DNA from: Erodium maritimum
Taxonomy: Eukaryota; Streptophyta; Magnoliopsida; Geraniales; Geraniaceae
Assembly: GCA_963921825.1 (NCBI GenBank)
Contig: OY997588.1
Span: forward strand, 62,454,617-62,518,616
Direction of reading: 5' to 3'
DNA: 64,000 nucleotides
In this document: positions 23,798 to 34,692 of the stretch, one piece after another
Position numbering within the stretch: the first letter of the stretch is position 1
Layout of the letters: every line of letters starts with the position of its first letter
Notes under the pieces: model-generated
What the model was told of the DNA's origin: nothing
Databases searched by the model: none
What the model saw: only the letters and a program-made list of their open reading frames with translations
Translations under genes and position numbers: made by a program

Positions 23798-24160
23798 TCA
23801 ACAATTGTTTGAATCAGACTTGAGGTTCTTGTAGTTGGTCACAATTGGCTGACTGGTGTTTGAAACTTGGACCATGGAGCACATGCCTGCCCCTGCTAGG
23901 AGCCTGCTTCCTCTCTTCTTCCTTCTTGTGCCACCACTAAACTCAGGCTTCTTCGAGCTATCATGTCCCGATTCGAGCTGGTTGAAGTAGTCGATTTCTT
24001 GCATAATGAGGGCTCCTACTGTCCCTTTGGTGCCAATCTTTGCCGGAGGGGACGAGACAGTCTCGGCCGTGGCGGGTTTAGACATGCTTTGTTTGGTTGC
24101 AGCTGAGGAGGAGGAGGAGAAGGGATATGCAGCTCCGGCCAGGACACTTCCAAGGAGCCT
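23798..24160 (-). CDS. Conserved plant protein of unknown function (last exon)
   Basis: The minus-strand frame is open from the acceptor 'aacacctcag' at 24161 to TGA at 23798 (about 120 codons). It reads RLLGSVLAGAAYPFSSSSSA, then SMSKPATAETVSSPPAKIGT, KGTVGALIMQEIDYFNQLE, TRRKKRGSRLL and GMCSMVQVS. The block KIGTKGTVGALIMQEIDYF with the basic patch and the CSMV block near the C-terminus resembles a family of small plant proteins that I recall only as uncharacterised. An internal ATG (24085) could serve as start, but the conserved-looking frame continues upstream to the acceptor. So an earlier exon is likely, perhaps beyond the LINE at 24352-26475. No disabling change is visible. Confidence 0.6.
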   Translation of the reverse strand, partial: RLLGSVLAGAAYPFSSSSSAATKQSMSKPATAETVSSPPAKIGTKGTVGALIMQEIDYFNQLESGHDSSKKPEFSGGTRRKKRGSRLLAGAGMCSMVQVSNTSQPIVTNYKNLKSDSNNC

Positions 24161-24335
24161 CTGAGGTGTTTGTGATTTGTCTTATACACCTTTGATAGTT
24201 TCACATGTATTCTTCACCATAAGCTCTTTATCCTCATGTGGAATGCCATTGCATTCATTGCTTGCAAGTTAGTCATTTAAGCTGCTATCTACCGTTGGTA
24301 CCGAGTTGTTTTAAACTTCCCTAATTGTTATGTTA

Positions 24336-26491
24336 TGTATAGCCTGTCGTGTTTTTTTTTTTTTGTTGGAAGGTGTAATATTATTAATCAGATTTTAAAC
24401 TACATAGATGTGCGACAGAGAATACTTTTCTTGACCATAACGGAAGAACAAACATAGAACGAATTGTTCGTAGTTCTTGTAATACTATAATCGTCAGACG
24501 ATGTTGAAGCGCCACATAGACAGGAAAAAAAGGTGGGGGAAGGAAAAGAAAACTCGAATTCCGGCTCAAATGCCCGAGCTTGGATTGCATCAGTAGCAGG
24601 AGACAAGGTTTTCACCAAGGACCGCTCCTAGAGCCAGTCCCTGAAGCCTGAGGAGGCTAACATCCCTCCTAGCGAGGCTGCTTACCAAATCTCGCCTGAT
24701 CATCCCAGGGAGCATCATCAGCGGTCCTCTTCACTCCTCCGGTAGCAGCTCCTTCAACATCTCTGTGCCCAAGCAGAATGGGTGCCTGAACTTCAGTGAC
24801 CTTGCCACAAAGAGCTGGTCGGTCACCAAATTTTTACAGTTGGGATCCACCTTCCCGGTCTGGGTGCTGACCCAAGGTCCTGTACCCTTAAATACAATGC
24901 TCGGGAAACACACAGGCTCCTCCCACGAGACAATGACCCTTTAGATACAGTGCTCGGGGATAACGACCCAAAGCCTAGTGGTATGGTCGACGGTGAGCTC
25001 TCCTTCCAGTCTGTTGTATAAGGCTTCACCTGCTTATCCTTCTGATACTCATAAATATAGGTATCATATCACAGGGTACCCCGCAGCTCCAGCTCACATT
25101 CCCAGACAACATGGCCGATCCTCCCACAATTGAAACAGAAGGTTGGGAGATTCGTATATATGAATTCTACCCTCACTGGGTTTGAGAATTTCAGTAGCGC
25201 ACCTTCACAGCATCTCCCCATCACATCCCCCATTGGTCGCAAAGGACCTCCACACAAGACGCCAACATATCTTCGATCGTTTCCCCGTTACCTTCGTCCG
25301 TACCAAGGGCGGAAGGCCCCGAGTGTTGACCCATAGTTGCAACAGCCTAACATAGGAAGTTCTCGGGCACAGGGGTCCATGTCTCTGGGAAAAAAGGGGC
25401 GCCCGTCGATACACCAGGGTTCATTACCCCGGACCTAGGCTGGAGCCCCTGCCATCCTAAAATAGAAGCCGAAAGTATCCAGACCGATATCTTTGACGAT
25501 CAGGCCCTCCGTAGACCGCCCCCATACAGTGGTGATGGTATATAGAAGAACATCCTTCCGGGGAAGCCTTAGTTCCCATAACTTACCCACCAACCCGAAC
25601 TGCTGGCACGCGAGGATAGAGGAGTTGACCTGGGAGTAAGGGACCCCAATCTCCACATCCTCATCCTCCTCGAGGGAACATGATGAGAGCTCATCCTGAA
25701 GTGACGCCATGGAGGCCAACAGATCCAACACGACCAAAGTTGTGGGCCATGGGGGCCCCTCCGATGGTTGAGCCACCTTCTGTCCACAAGTCATTCCAGC
25801 CGGCATAGCGAGAAGGGACGGGATGAGCGAAATCTAATCCTTGTTAGGAATCGAACGACCCATACCCAAAGATTCCACAACCATCCTTGGGGAATCAACA
25901 ACCGAAACTGTCACACGTGTCGGGTCCCGTTACGGTGGAGGGATGGAAGAAGTCCCACCCTAAACGCAGGGAATAGGAGCACGGGGAGCAGGAGGAACAA
26001 GAGAGGAGATGACTAGAGGCGGCGGAGGTAGAGCCAAAAGGGGGTTGCTTGTAGACAAAGTAACGGTCGTAGCCCTCACTGGTCGACCACGATGCGGTTT
26101 GCCGATAGGGGACGGTGTGGAGGCAGCTATCACGAAGGGCACTAAGGTCGTAGAGAGTAGATACAGTGGTGGTTCCACCTAAAGAGAAGGATGCAAAGAG
26201 GGAAGCCCGGTTAGGGTTTGCTTCGGCTTCCTCCTACGCTGGACTTTAAAGGCAGAACCGCCTCAGGAGGACAGAGCGAGGTCGTTGAGGGAGAAAGCTG
26301 CACTGGAGAAGACATGACAAAGACGACAATGGTTGCAGCAACAACATCAGTGGTGGTGTCGACGACGGAGGAAAGACTAGGGAGCACCATAGTCACATGG
26401 GCTAGGGCTAGGGCTAGGGTTTACTCTCGAGACGCGAGAGAGATCGTGTCAAAAGTTATTTTTTAGAATAGTAATTGTATAGCCTGTTGTG
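24336..26491 (-). mobile_element. ORF1-only LINE copy bounded by a 16-bp target duplication
   Basis: The insertion 24352-26475 is flanked by TGTATAGCCTGTCGTG (24336-24351) and TGTATAGCCTGTTGTG (26476-26491), 15 of 16 identical. It starts on the minus strand with a short leader containing CCCTAGCCCTAGCCCTAGCC and ends in an A-tail (plus-strand T-run at 24352). This is the structure of a complete target-primed insertion of 2.1 kb. It holds only ORF1. There is no endonuclease or polymerase, although the ends look complete. Confidence 0.85.
24820..26410 (-). pseudogene. LINE ORF1: AT-hook-like motif, DUF4283-like region and CCHC-type zinc knuckle
   Basis: From the 5' end: 'VLPSLSSVVDTTTD' (26390), a low-complexity Pro/Ser/Thr part with GKPHRGRPVRATT (about 26100), in which RGRP is the AT-hook core, the acidic motif CSLEEDEDVEIGVP (about 25670), and a DUF4283-like region ('LVGKLWELRLPRKDVLL', 'GLIVKDIGLDTFGFYFR', about 25590-25440). 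Next come 'GLPPLVRTKVTG' (25300) and an intact knuckle CFNCGRIGHVVWEC (CX2CX4HX4C, about 25140-25100). ORF1 proteins of this type bind element RNA in ribonucleoprotein particles. Stops and frameshifts (for instance after 'APIPCV' and 'RMAGAPA') show that this copy is decayed. Confidence 0.8.
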
Positions 26492-28041
26492 TTGATTATA
26501 GGGTTAATCGTTAAAAGTTATGTTAAAGTATTGTCCACAAACAAACAAAAAATTTACATAAAGTTTTGTTCATACTTTAAGGTTGTACTAAAGTTTTGTC
26601 GGTGACTTCAGTTAAAAAGACACAATAAGGAGAAATTATGATGAATGGTCAGAATAAATGGTCTGGACAATTTTCACGGATTCAATAGATTTGTGGGCGA
26701 TACATAATGCATTATAAAGGTGAGTGGGCAATTCATAATGCATTCTATAGTTGTGTAGGTAATACTTTAGGGTGGTTTATGACAATTGATCCAGTACATT
26801 TATCGGTAGACAAAACTTTATGATAGTTTTTAAAAATTAATCCTTTATTATAGTATTATACTCTAATCTAAGATCGGGACAATGGTCAGTCATATGCCTC
26901 TAATGTTGTTACTCAATCATTGTTCAAAAATGAGTGGATGCTCACAAGGAAGGATGAGATAGTGTTGGTCCATTCTATAGCAAGGGGTCATTTCCTTTTG
27001 TTTGTCTTTAATGGTGAGGCTAAACAATGGACCCGTAGAGCAGAAGCAAACACCTACAATTAGTATCAGAATCCGATTGTACAAATCTCATTAAGGCAAC
27101 ATCGTGAGCGTCCGGACGAATTCCTTAATGGTGTCCAAGCGCTCGGATAATGAACAAGCACCACTTGTTCGATTAATTTGTAGAAAAAAAAAACTAACAA
27201 GTATGTATAGGCTATTTGATTAAAAAACATATTTTTTATAAGATTAATAATGGCCAAAAACTACCAGAAGTTTTGTCCACTTTTTAAAAATTATATTGAG
27301 TTTAAAAATGGACATGGACATATTATAAGTATTATCTACAGATTTCTAATAATAATAAAATTTGTTAACCCCTATGGAATATGTTGACAATACATATAAC
27401 ACGGAAAAGTATTATGGTCATAACTTAGTCATAACATATAGTCTTTAAAAATATCATGGACAAAAGACATGAGTCTAATATTTTATTTTAACAAAAGACC
27501 GTGGACAATATTTATTATATGTTTTTGTTTACTTTTAAACTAAAAAATAGTTTTAGTAAGTGAACAAAACTTTTTTGTAGTTTTTAACATGGTTTACCTC
27601 CAAAAAATAACGGGTTTTATACTTTTATTTTGACAGTAGACTATTCTGACTTATTTTTTCACATCCTAACATCAATTTGTATAGATGTGAAAAAATAAGT
27701 CAGAATAGTACAATGTGAAAATAAAAATAAAAATAAAAGAACCATTATTTCCTAGAGTTATCCATTTTAACAATTAACCTTTTTAAAATGCATGTTATTC
27801 ATTTTATTCTCCTCACACTATTCGTAACTCACTCAAAACCTACATTATTCACAGCTCACTCAATGCTTCCTCAAAAATATATAACAAATAATGCGCTCAA
27901 GGCTTCGTAAGAATTAGAAAAGTTACCCTAAATGTAAGCTAGACAGTAGACTGTGGTCTTGAATTCCACGGAATATAAGTACTTTGGTGCAATGGTTATA
28001 GTGTTTTGAGGAAAATGTTCATCTCCGAGTGCAACAAATAA
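26492..28041. other. AT-rich stretch with one perfect hairpin, no gene
   Basis: Short frames only. The region 26500-27560 has several 'aaagttttgtcc/gg' blocks, which suggests an old decayed transposon, but I found no terminal repeats. The hairpin is listed separately. Confidence 0.4.
27618..27745. repeat. Inverted repeat with perfect 25-bp arms
   Basis: The arms 27641-27665 and 27684-27708 are exact reverse complements around an 18-base loop (arm starts CTATTCTGACTTATTTTT). Imperfect pairing continues outward through 'ttttattttgacagta' and 'tacaatgtgaaaataaaa', giving a foldback of about 120 bases. It may be a small MITE or a hairpin RNA source; the sequence alone cannot decide. Confidence 0.8.
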
Positions 28042-28374
28042 GAGCATCCACAGTCATCTTGTCGGCTGCCGGTGAGATGGCGCCGGCGAGATGACTGGAA
28101 ATATAATATTTTAATTATCTCGCCAGCTCACCGCCAACGACGTCTGCAGTGGGTTACTGTTGCTGGCGAGGACCCGCCGGCGAGATGGAGGAAAAAGCAA
28201 TTAAAAAAATGAAAAAAAATTGCAACATAAACCCACAACTTTATTATAATTATACATATACCACACATACGATAATTAAAACAAACTTAAACGATAATTA
28301 TACATATAATTAGCACGCAGATGGTAAGTTAATACATAATTAAACGGAATCTACTTTTATGACACGATCACGAT

Positions 28375-28764
28375 CTACAGCTCGTGAACGTACTGCAGGA
28401 ATTTGTAATGGTCTCGGACGATCTCCCACAGACCCATCTTCATGAAATGGGTGCCATGGGCACTATAGTGGGCAGCGGCTGCTTGAGAGCGAAAGTAAGT
28501 CTCGGAACTTCCCGGCGGGGCGTTATGAACTGCTGCACGGTAGCACAGTTCATACCAGTGGATTCTCCGGGCGAGTTCCTGCCAGTGGTCTCGACACTGT
28601 TTCTGGGTTCTCGGCGGGGAATTGGCCAGAGCATTGTGGACAAAATTGGCATAGACTACCGGCCAGTACCTATGATTTGGGCCCGGCCGGGCGTCCTGGA
28701 GCCAACATAGGACCAACACCATCTCTTCCTCGTTGGTCCACGGGTATGAGCCTACGCTGGCCAT
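28375..28764 (-). CDS. Myb/SANT-like DNA-binding protein of the Harbinger element
   Basis: An intact 129-residue frame starts at 28764. The region Pro8-Trp9-Thr10 then NEEEMVLVLCW, YWPVV and TQKQCRDHW shows the spaced tryptophans (W9, W21, W34, W61, W70) of a trihelix/Myb-like domain. The C-terminal half (ETYFRSQAAAAHYSAHGTHF, then MKMGLWEIVRDHYKFL) resembles the region after the Myb domain in plant PIF-derived proteins. Myb-like partner proteins of PIF/Harbinger transposases bind the element ends and help nuclear import of the transposase; that role here is inferred from the family. The frame has no defects, unlike its neighbour. The leader up to about 28870 is purine-rich on the plus strand. 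Confidence 0.7.
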   Translation of the reverse strand: MASVGSYPWTNEEEMVLVLCWLQDARPGPNHRYWPVVYANFVHNALANSPPRTQKQCRDHWQELARRIHWYELCYRAAVHNAPPGSSETYFRSQAAAAHYSAHGTHFMKMGLWEIVRDHYKFLQYVHEL

Positions 28765-29111
28765 TGGTGCTTAGAAGAAAGGGAGGAAAAATGGAAGAAC
28801 AAAAGTATGAGAGATAGAGAGAGATTTGGAGAAGAGGTGTGAAGAATGAAGGAGGAGAAGGGTGGTATTTATAGGCCAAAACCGCCGGCCACTAGGGGGC
28901 ATTTTGGTCATTTTGTGGTGGTGGTGGCAATAATGGCACACATCGCAATAATGGACACCTCATAATGTAAAAAAAAATCTTCTTTGACCAAATTCAAACA
29001 AGTCATTAAAGTAAACCAATTACCAAAACATGAAACTTAAAAAACATTCATTAAAGGAATCTTGAATTACAACTAAAAAAACAAGTACGGTAAGCTGGAA
29101 AAAAAAACAAG

Positions 29112-30103
29112 TCACTGGGCCATCAGATTGCGCAAAATATTAAGCTGCGTCATGTGGGCCTGTAGTTGCTCGGGGTCCATGCCCAAAGTGTCGGTTTTTT
29201 CAGCTTCGACCCACTGCTGGTATGCCATCAGCTTCAGCTGCGCAGCCTTCTCAATGGTCCTGGCTTGGCTTGCTTCTTTGGCCGCTATATGGGCCCTCTC
29301 GACACGATCGGCAACCGCTTCCTTAGACGATGATGCTGAGCCCTTACCTCTGAGCCTTGCAGCCTTGGCAGCCTTGCAGCCCATAGGCCTCTTGTACTGG
29401 GGTTGACCCTCCGTATTAGCACCGGTCGTTTGCTGACTGTCCTCACATCCCGGCGTGTCTTCACGAGGGCGCTTGCCGGAGTCGGTAGAATCTTCGACAT
29501 CGAACTCCGTAACCGGTGTCGGTACAACGGGCTCGTCAACAGCAAAGTAATGAGAATTCCACTTGTGTTCTCCTTTCACAAGATCCCACCAGTGTTTCCA
29601 TGTGAATGGATGACCACAAGCCGAGATGTATTGCTCCTCGGTCAACTTCATGATCTCCGCATCGTTCTGGCCGCTCCTGTGGTCCCTGCAGTTCTTCACA
29701 AACAGCCCTTGGAAGAACGTCACTTTTTGATTCGTCCCCAGCCAGTGGTCTTTGCACTGCTTCCCCGACCTCACCGGATCATCCGGGCCCCGAGTGGATT
29801 CCATTTCCGCAGCGATGGCCCCCTAGTACTTCAAATTATGCTTCTGGTTGCCGTGCACTGAGTCGTACAAGTGGTGCATCCAAGCTCGAACTAACCTGCA
29901 GTCCTCCACGTCGGTTCATAAGACACGCTTTGCTTTGGCCTTTGTCGGACGGACGGACGGACTTCGGCGGGCTCGGAAAGGATTTGAGAGGATTGGACAG
30001 TCGGGTTGGGGGAAAAGCAAGGCTCCAAAAACTCTTGGGACAAAGTTTCATCCGTCACCGACCTATAGTTGAGAACCCACTCGTTGAGATCGAAAGAAGA
30101 CAT
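29112..30103 (-). pseudogene. Myb-like 'GST T3-like' protein with NAM-associated C-terminal region, broken frame
   Basis: Translation starts with MSSFDLNEWVLNY at 30103, typical of plant proteins annotated as 'glutathione S-transferase T3-like' (in fact Myb-like proteins related to PIF/Harbinger). Then 'EDCRLVRAWMHHLYDSVHGN' in another frame and KQCKDHW with 'VTFFQGLF' make the Myb-like domain. 'EEQYISACGHPFTWKHWWD' and a long charged, helical C-terminus (RVERAHIAAKEASQA and on) follow, ending at 29112. A one-base frame change lies after 'PTWRTAG' (about 29889). A TAG replaces the tryptophan expected before 'GAIAAEM' (about 29824). The last 230 codons are open from an internal Met at 29804. 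Confidence 0.75.
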
Positions 30104-30441
30104 AGCGAAAGAAATTTGAATAGGACTTTTTGAAGTGTAGTAGAAGAGAGAAATTGAGTGTGTGTAAAAATGAGTTTTGGGGTGTTTATTTATAGGGGGA
30201 AAGTGAAAAAAAAAAATTAATTGTTGCCAGCGAACCAGGCCACGTGTCGCCAGCGTGTGGCTCGCCAACGGCCGGCGCGCCACCTGAGGAGGTCAGAGTC
30301 TTCCTCGCCAGAGAGATCTGCTGGCAAGGTCGTTAACGGCTACCTAAGTCGCCAGCGTGCTCCTCGCCTCCACCTCGCCTGCTCCTAGCCGGCGAGATCA
30401 TCTCGCCAGCTGCTCCTCGCCCACGACTGTGGGTGCTCTAA

Positions 30442-31526
30442 ACACATACAGACAGAGTTCGTGAAAAAAGAAATGCACGCCTCATGGCTGACTTACCTCT
30501 CCAAGTCTCCAACCCATAGGTGTACAAACGAGACCCAATTCTGATAGAGATACCAAACGACGAGTGAATTGTTTCTTCGCATTATAAGAATTTTGGAGAA
30601 ACACACTCGTCAAGTTGCTCACACCTTCGATAAACCGGATTTTCTTGTAGCAAAAATGTGCAACAACAATTTGATTAATATGTTATGGATTTTCAACCAT
30701 TCTAAAAAAAAGTGTGACACTTTACCCTCAAAGATTGGACCTCTTCTCCTTGGCTATTTATTCAGAAATAATCATCCTCATTTGGTGACCCTGCTTCCTT
30801 TTGCTCCTACTTGCCTCATCTTTTCCTCAACTGGTTCTGAAGCTGCTATCTTGTTCATCTCTTTCTTGTGTGTGGGTAGATCATATTTAGGCCTTCTGAG
30901 TGCCTTTCTTCTCCCTCTTTTGTTGTTGTTCTTGTTCATCTCTTTCTGTTACTAGCTCTTCAGGATTCATGTGTCTGCAGGATTTCTCCGCGGAACAACA
31001 ACACAGGCTTTCCCTTGATTATGTGGAGCACAAGGCATAAATCTCTGGGGTAGTTTAGAACTCAGTTGCTTTTCTCTCCCTCAAATCCTTTGATGTTAAA
31101 CTTCCACGTTGGCTCTCACATCCTCATTAACGATCACCTGTTGCTGGAACATGACAAAGTCACACTTTATTCTTGGAGAATTTTGTAGCTGCTTTCTTGG
31201 ATTGGATAGCTCTAATAACAGTACAACTTCTCAGGCTCTCGATTAATGGTGCAGATCACACAAGGTCATTCATGGAAGATTGCTCACTATCTCAACTCTG
31301 CACAAAACAAGGATTTACATGGAATTGTCTCTTATTTTCTGTCTTTGATCATTTCTTTTGGGGTAGGTAGTTTGCTTGTTGCTTTGGTGTTCTCGTTTAC
31401 ATGTTCTCACTTTAACATTCTCATTGTCCGGTAATTCACAAACTGTAGTTAGGTTCTGGGTTATAGGTTTTATCTTTTCTACCTCAGAACAGGTTTAATT
31501 CAATTTGCTTTCGCTGATAAAAAAAA
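30442..31526. other. No recognised gene
   Basis: Plus-strand frames (for instance 30569-30955) are Leu/Phe-rich without motifs. The stretch ends with 'gctgataaaaaaaatgtg', like the A-tail of a plus-strand retroposon, and serves as the target of the next insertion. Confidence 0.4.
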
Positions 31527-33529
31527 TGTGACATGAGTAGTTTTTTTTTATCGGCAAAGTAATATTATAAATCTCTTCCTTTTCAAACATTGAAAAGAGA
31601 GGACAAAATGAAAAGGCCCAGCTACAGACCTGTGAGTGAATCGAGTGTTGGCCAGTCAGCTCAGCCTCAAATGAGCCCCATCAAGGGGAGTGTCTTGATA
31701 CATGAAAGAGCATCCTACATAAGGAACCTCGGCATCCCAATAAGGGAGAAAACCAAACAAAGAAGGTCTAAAAACCAGATATTACAAACATGAAGCGCCA
31801 AAAAATAAAAGTATAAGGTCTAACACCCGAATTTTGCTACCATGAAGCGCACAGAAGGTCTGATACCCGGATTTTCCAACCATTAAGCACAGGAGGAACC
31901 AAACGGACCACCAGGAGCAAGTAGAGCATCTCTGCAACGATCCACACCCAATAGGATGAAGAAGCGTGTCCTACGACCAAAGCTGAAACTAGCCACCTCC
32001 AAAGACCAGAGAGACGTACTAAGTTCGAAAGATAACTTCCCGTAGGCATTGGAGCTCGAACTCAGTCCTCCGGAAACCAATTCCGGCCAACACCAAGAAA
32101 AGGCCCAGAAGGAGAGGACCAGTATTTCTACCGAGAACGAGCTCAAACCTCCAAACAAGTAGTAGCAAGTCAACATGATACGAGAAACTAAGACTGAAAC
32201 TTGAGCTGAGCGTTCCGAAATCGAAACCAGTAACCCCTCGCCGGCCAACACCAAGCGAGGACCCGAAGGGGAAGGCTTGTAGTTATACAGAGCACGAGCC
32301 AATCCCAAACCGAACCAATCTAACAACAAAGCCAGCAAAGAAGCGCAAAGCCACACGAAAAGCCTCACCTCCAAAAGAGCAGCACGACACCTATCAGCAC
32401 GACGGACGACCAGATCCACGACAATCAACACCCGGGAGAATGAAGAAGCGCGTCCCACGACTAGATCTGAAGCAAGCGACAACTGAACAGGAGCAACTAG
32501 AAGTGACAAGCCAGACACCACACCGAGCCATCCAATGAGACCGAACCAGATCTACAACGATCAACACCCAAGATGAAAGAGAAACGTGTCCCACGACATA
32601 TCTGAAACTAGGCCCCACCAGAGACACGAAAGAGCAGCTACCCCGATGGCCAACACAATAAACGAAGATCATAGCCAACTTAGTGTCAAAATACCATCAC
32701 TCCACCTAGCCGCTCCACAAGGAACCCACCTTCTTAAAGAGGATCACGAAAACCGTCCAAGCAAAAACCACCACCGAAAAGCGCACAAACGGAGCACCTC
32801 CACCCAATCCAGAACCACGGCAAAACCGCATGGATTTGAACCTGAAGCCCCTTTGAACCAGCCCCAGATCCGAAACAACAAACAACGAATCCGATCCAGC
32901 ACAAACACCAGCCTACCAAAGTCCAGACCCGGGCCTAACCGGCCCGGGCCCAACTGACCCACCCAAATCTAGACGAGACAACATGTTTGTCTAGAGAGTA
33001 GCGGACGAACCTCGGTAGACGAGCAAGGTCGACTAGAAGCAGTCCTCCGACGCCAACTCCGACAGCAGCTTCCACGGCGAGCACAGAAATGAGCTCGGGC
33101 TTGACCGCACGAGAGCGAGTCATCCTCGGGCCAACACCAGCGAGCTCCGGGAACTACAGCAAACGAGTGAACGACAGATCTGGTTCGCAACCAGATATGA
33201 AACTCGAGCTCCCTACGAGGCCACAACGAAGCCCCACAACACACGTCCGACCGGCCAACTCTACAGCAACACTGGCAACACCTTCCCCAACGAAGTCGTA
33301 GGCGAGGTTCAGATATGGAGCCAATAAGATGAACAGAGAAGGGAATAGAAAGGAGAAGACGGAAAAAGAGAGGAGAGATGGGTGAGGCCGATAGCGACCA
33401 TGACCGTCATTGACAAGGGCATAGTGGGGAGACGGCTGGGTAGGGTTTAGAAGGAGCAGGAGAATTTTGAGAGAGAAAAGGCTACCGTATTTGTCTTACT
33501 ACAAATATGAATCACTGTGACACAAGTAG
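31527..33529 (-). mobile_element. Retroposon of the 'TGTTGGCC' family with 14-bp target duplication
   Basis: The insertion 31541-33515 (1975 bp) is flanked by TGTGACATGAGTAG (31527-31540) and TGTGACACAAGTAG (33516-33529), 12 of 14 identical. Its minus-strand 3' end is the T-run at 31541. Near the tail a block of about 45-60 bp with the core 'ggtct(a/g)a(a/t)acccg' and 'accatgaagc' occurs three times (31760-31890). The GC-rich rest contains several 'ggccaacacca' boxes. Long frames on both strands (up to 212 codons) are products of GC-rich composition and have no motif. Confidence 0.8.
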
Positions 33530-33736
33530 TTATATTTTCTCTCTCTTATGTGTCATCATTTCTTCCTCTAATTATCTTCTGACATAAACTCGATAATGCT
33601 ACCGAGTAATTAAGATGTTGCTCCATGAGAGAGATAGTGGTAGGGATATATTAAAGGAAAGAAGGGGGAAACAAAGCATGTGACATGTGGCTGGTTTTAG
33701 AAAGAAAGTAGGAAGTAGAGTGCTATTGTCGTCACG

Positions 33737-33865
33737 ATGCTATCTTCGTATTCTTTGCCATCCCTCCGTCGCTACCGCCCACCTCACTGCCTCCCTCACA
33801 TCGTCATGGCCGGTTCAGCCCTCAAGCCACTTAAGCAAGTGTTCAAGAAGGCCCCGAAGAGTTGA
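33737..33865 (+). CDS. Possible small protein, 42 residues
   Basis: The frame reads MLSSYSLPSLRRYRPPHCLP and then HIVMAGSALKPLKQVFKKAP, ending at TGA. The start is rich in Ser, Arg and Pro, as in organelle presequences, and the end is basic. A possible polyadenylation signal (caataaaag) lies near 34066. It would converge tail-to-tail with the lipocalin gene. I recognise no family, and a frame this short can arise by chance. Confidence 0.25.
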   Translation: MLSSYSLPSLRRYRPPHCLPHIVMAGSALKPLKQVFKKAPKS

Positions 33866-34692
33866 AAATTTTATTATAGTTGATGATGAATAATTGTACT
33901 TAAAATCGAATCCGCCAATAAAATTCCTCCCTGGTTTTCCCGGGCATCTAACCATAGAACTAGTGTTACGATTGTTCTCGAAACTACATCCTGTCTGTTT
34001 TTATGTCTTTAGTTCTATGTTATTCTACTGCTGTAAGATCATTATGATCCAGCCCTATTTTTTCAATAAAAGTTTCTAACATGTTCAAAAAACGTGAAAA
34101 AGTATTTACAGGAGTGACAGAAAACTAGTGTAGTGACTTCCTTGTCAAGCATCACATTTCTCCATAATAAACAACAAATTATCACAATTTGTCCAAAACG
34201 CAGATAACAAAAAAAAATGAATGGAAAAATCGGACCTCAGGAGGCAGCGACAAGTAGACATGTTTCCGACTAGGGTCTTTCAGGTTCCGGTAGACCGGCC
34301 TTTACTGAGTAGCGCTTGCTAACCACGTCTACATAGCTACACGGATTAGCATTACAATATAAAGCGGACAAAAACAGTCAAATCCACAGGACCAAATCAT
34401 ATAGATTGACTTTGTGAAGTCAGTTCTCAAAAATACTCAACCACGAAACAGTGCCACTTACAAATATTGGAGCACAGAGTCGACACCTTACCTTACCGAA
34501 CATAGGCCAGAGGTACAAAGGAGGTTTAAGTTTATCACAGAAGCGAATCCTTGTCTGATGCACACTACAGGAGATGTATACTAATCATCAACCAAATAGT
34601 ACAAGAGTTAATCACACTTTTTTTGGTTTCAGTGAAGACTTACATACTATACAGTGTTGTTTTACATCAAGATACAGGAAATGCTCAGCAAA

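Larger units (their letters stand above)
28039..30441. mobile_element. PIF/Harbinger-type element with two Myb-like genes, no transposase
   Basis: The element spans 28042-30438. It starts GAGCATCCACAGTC and ends GACTGTGGGTGCTC, flanked by TAA on both sides (28039-28041 and 30439-30441). Three-base T(A/T)A duplications and terminal repeats of this kind fit the PIF/Harbinger/Tourist group. Subterminal regions are rich in 'ggcgag/ctcgcc' on both sides and can pair over a longer distance. Both genes read on the minus strand. PIF elements usually encode a DDE transposase and a Myb-like partner. Here only Myb-like proteins occur, so the element would need a transposase in trans. Confidence 0.85.

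Noticed and set aside
28384..28710. 108-codon plus-strand frame
   Set aside because: It is a shadow of the intact Myb/SANT-like gene 28375-28764 on the other strand.
29403..29861. 152-codon plus-strand frame opposite the Harbinger Myb-like gene
   Set aside because: It is the antisense shadow of the 29112-30103 coding region; the minus strand carries the recognisable motifs.
31883..32521. 212-codon open frame on the minus strand, with others overlapping on both strands to 33.3 kb
   Set aside because: It lies inside the retroposon 31541-33515, is GC-rich with long frames on both strands, and shows no domain or codon pattern of a real gene.
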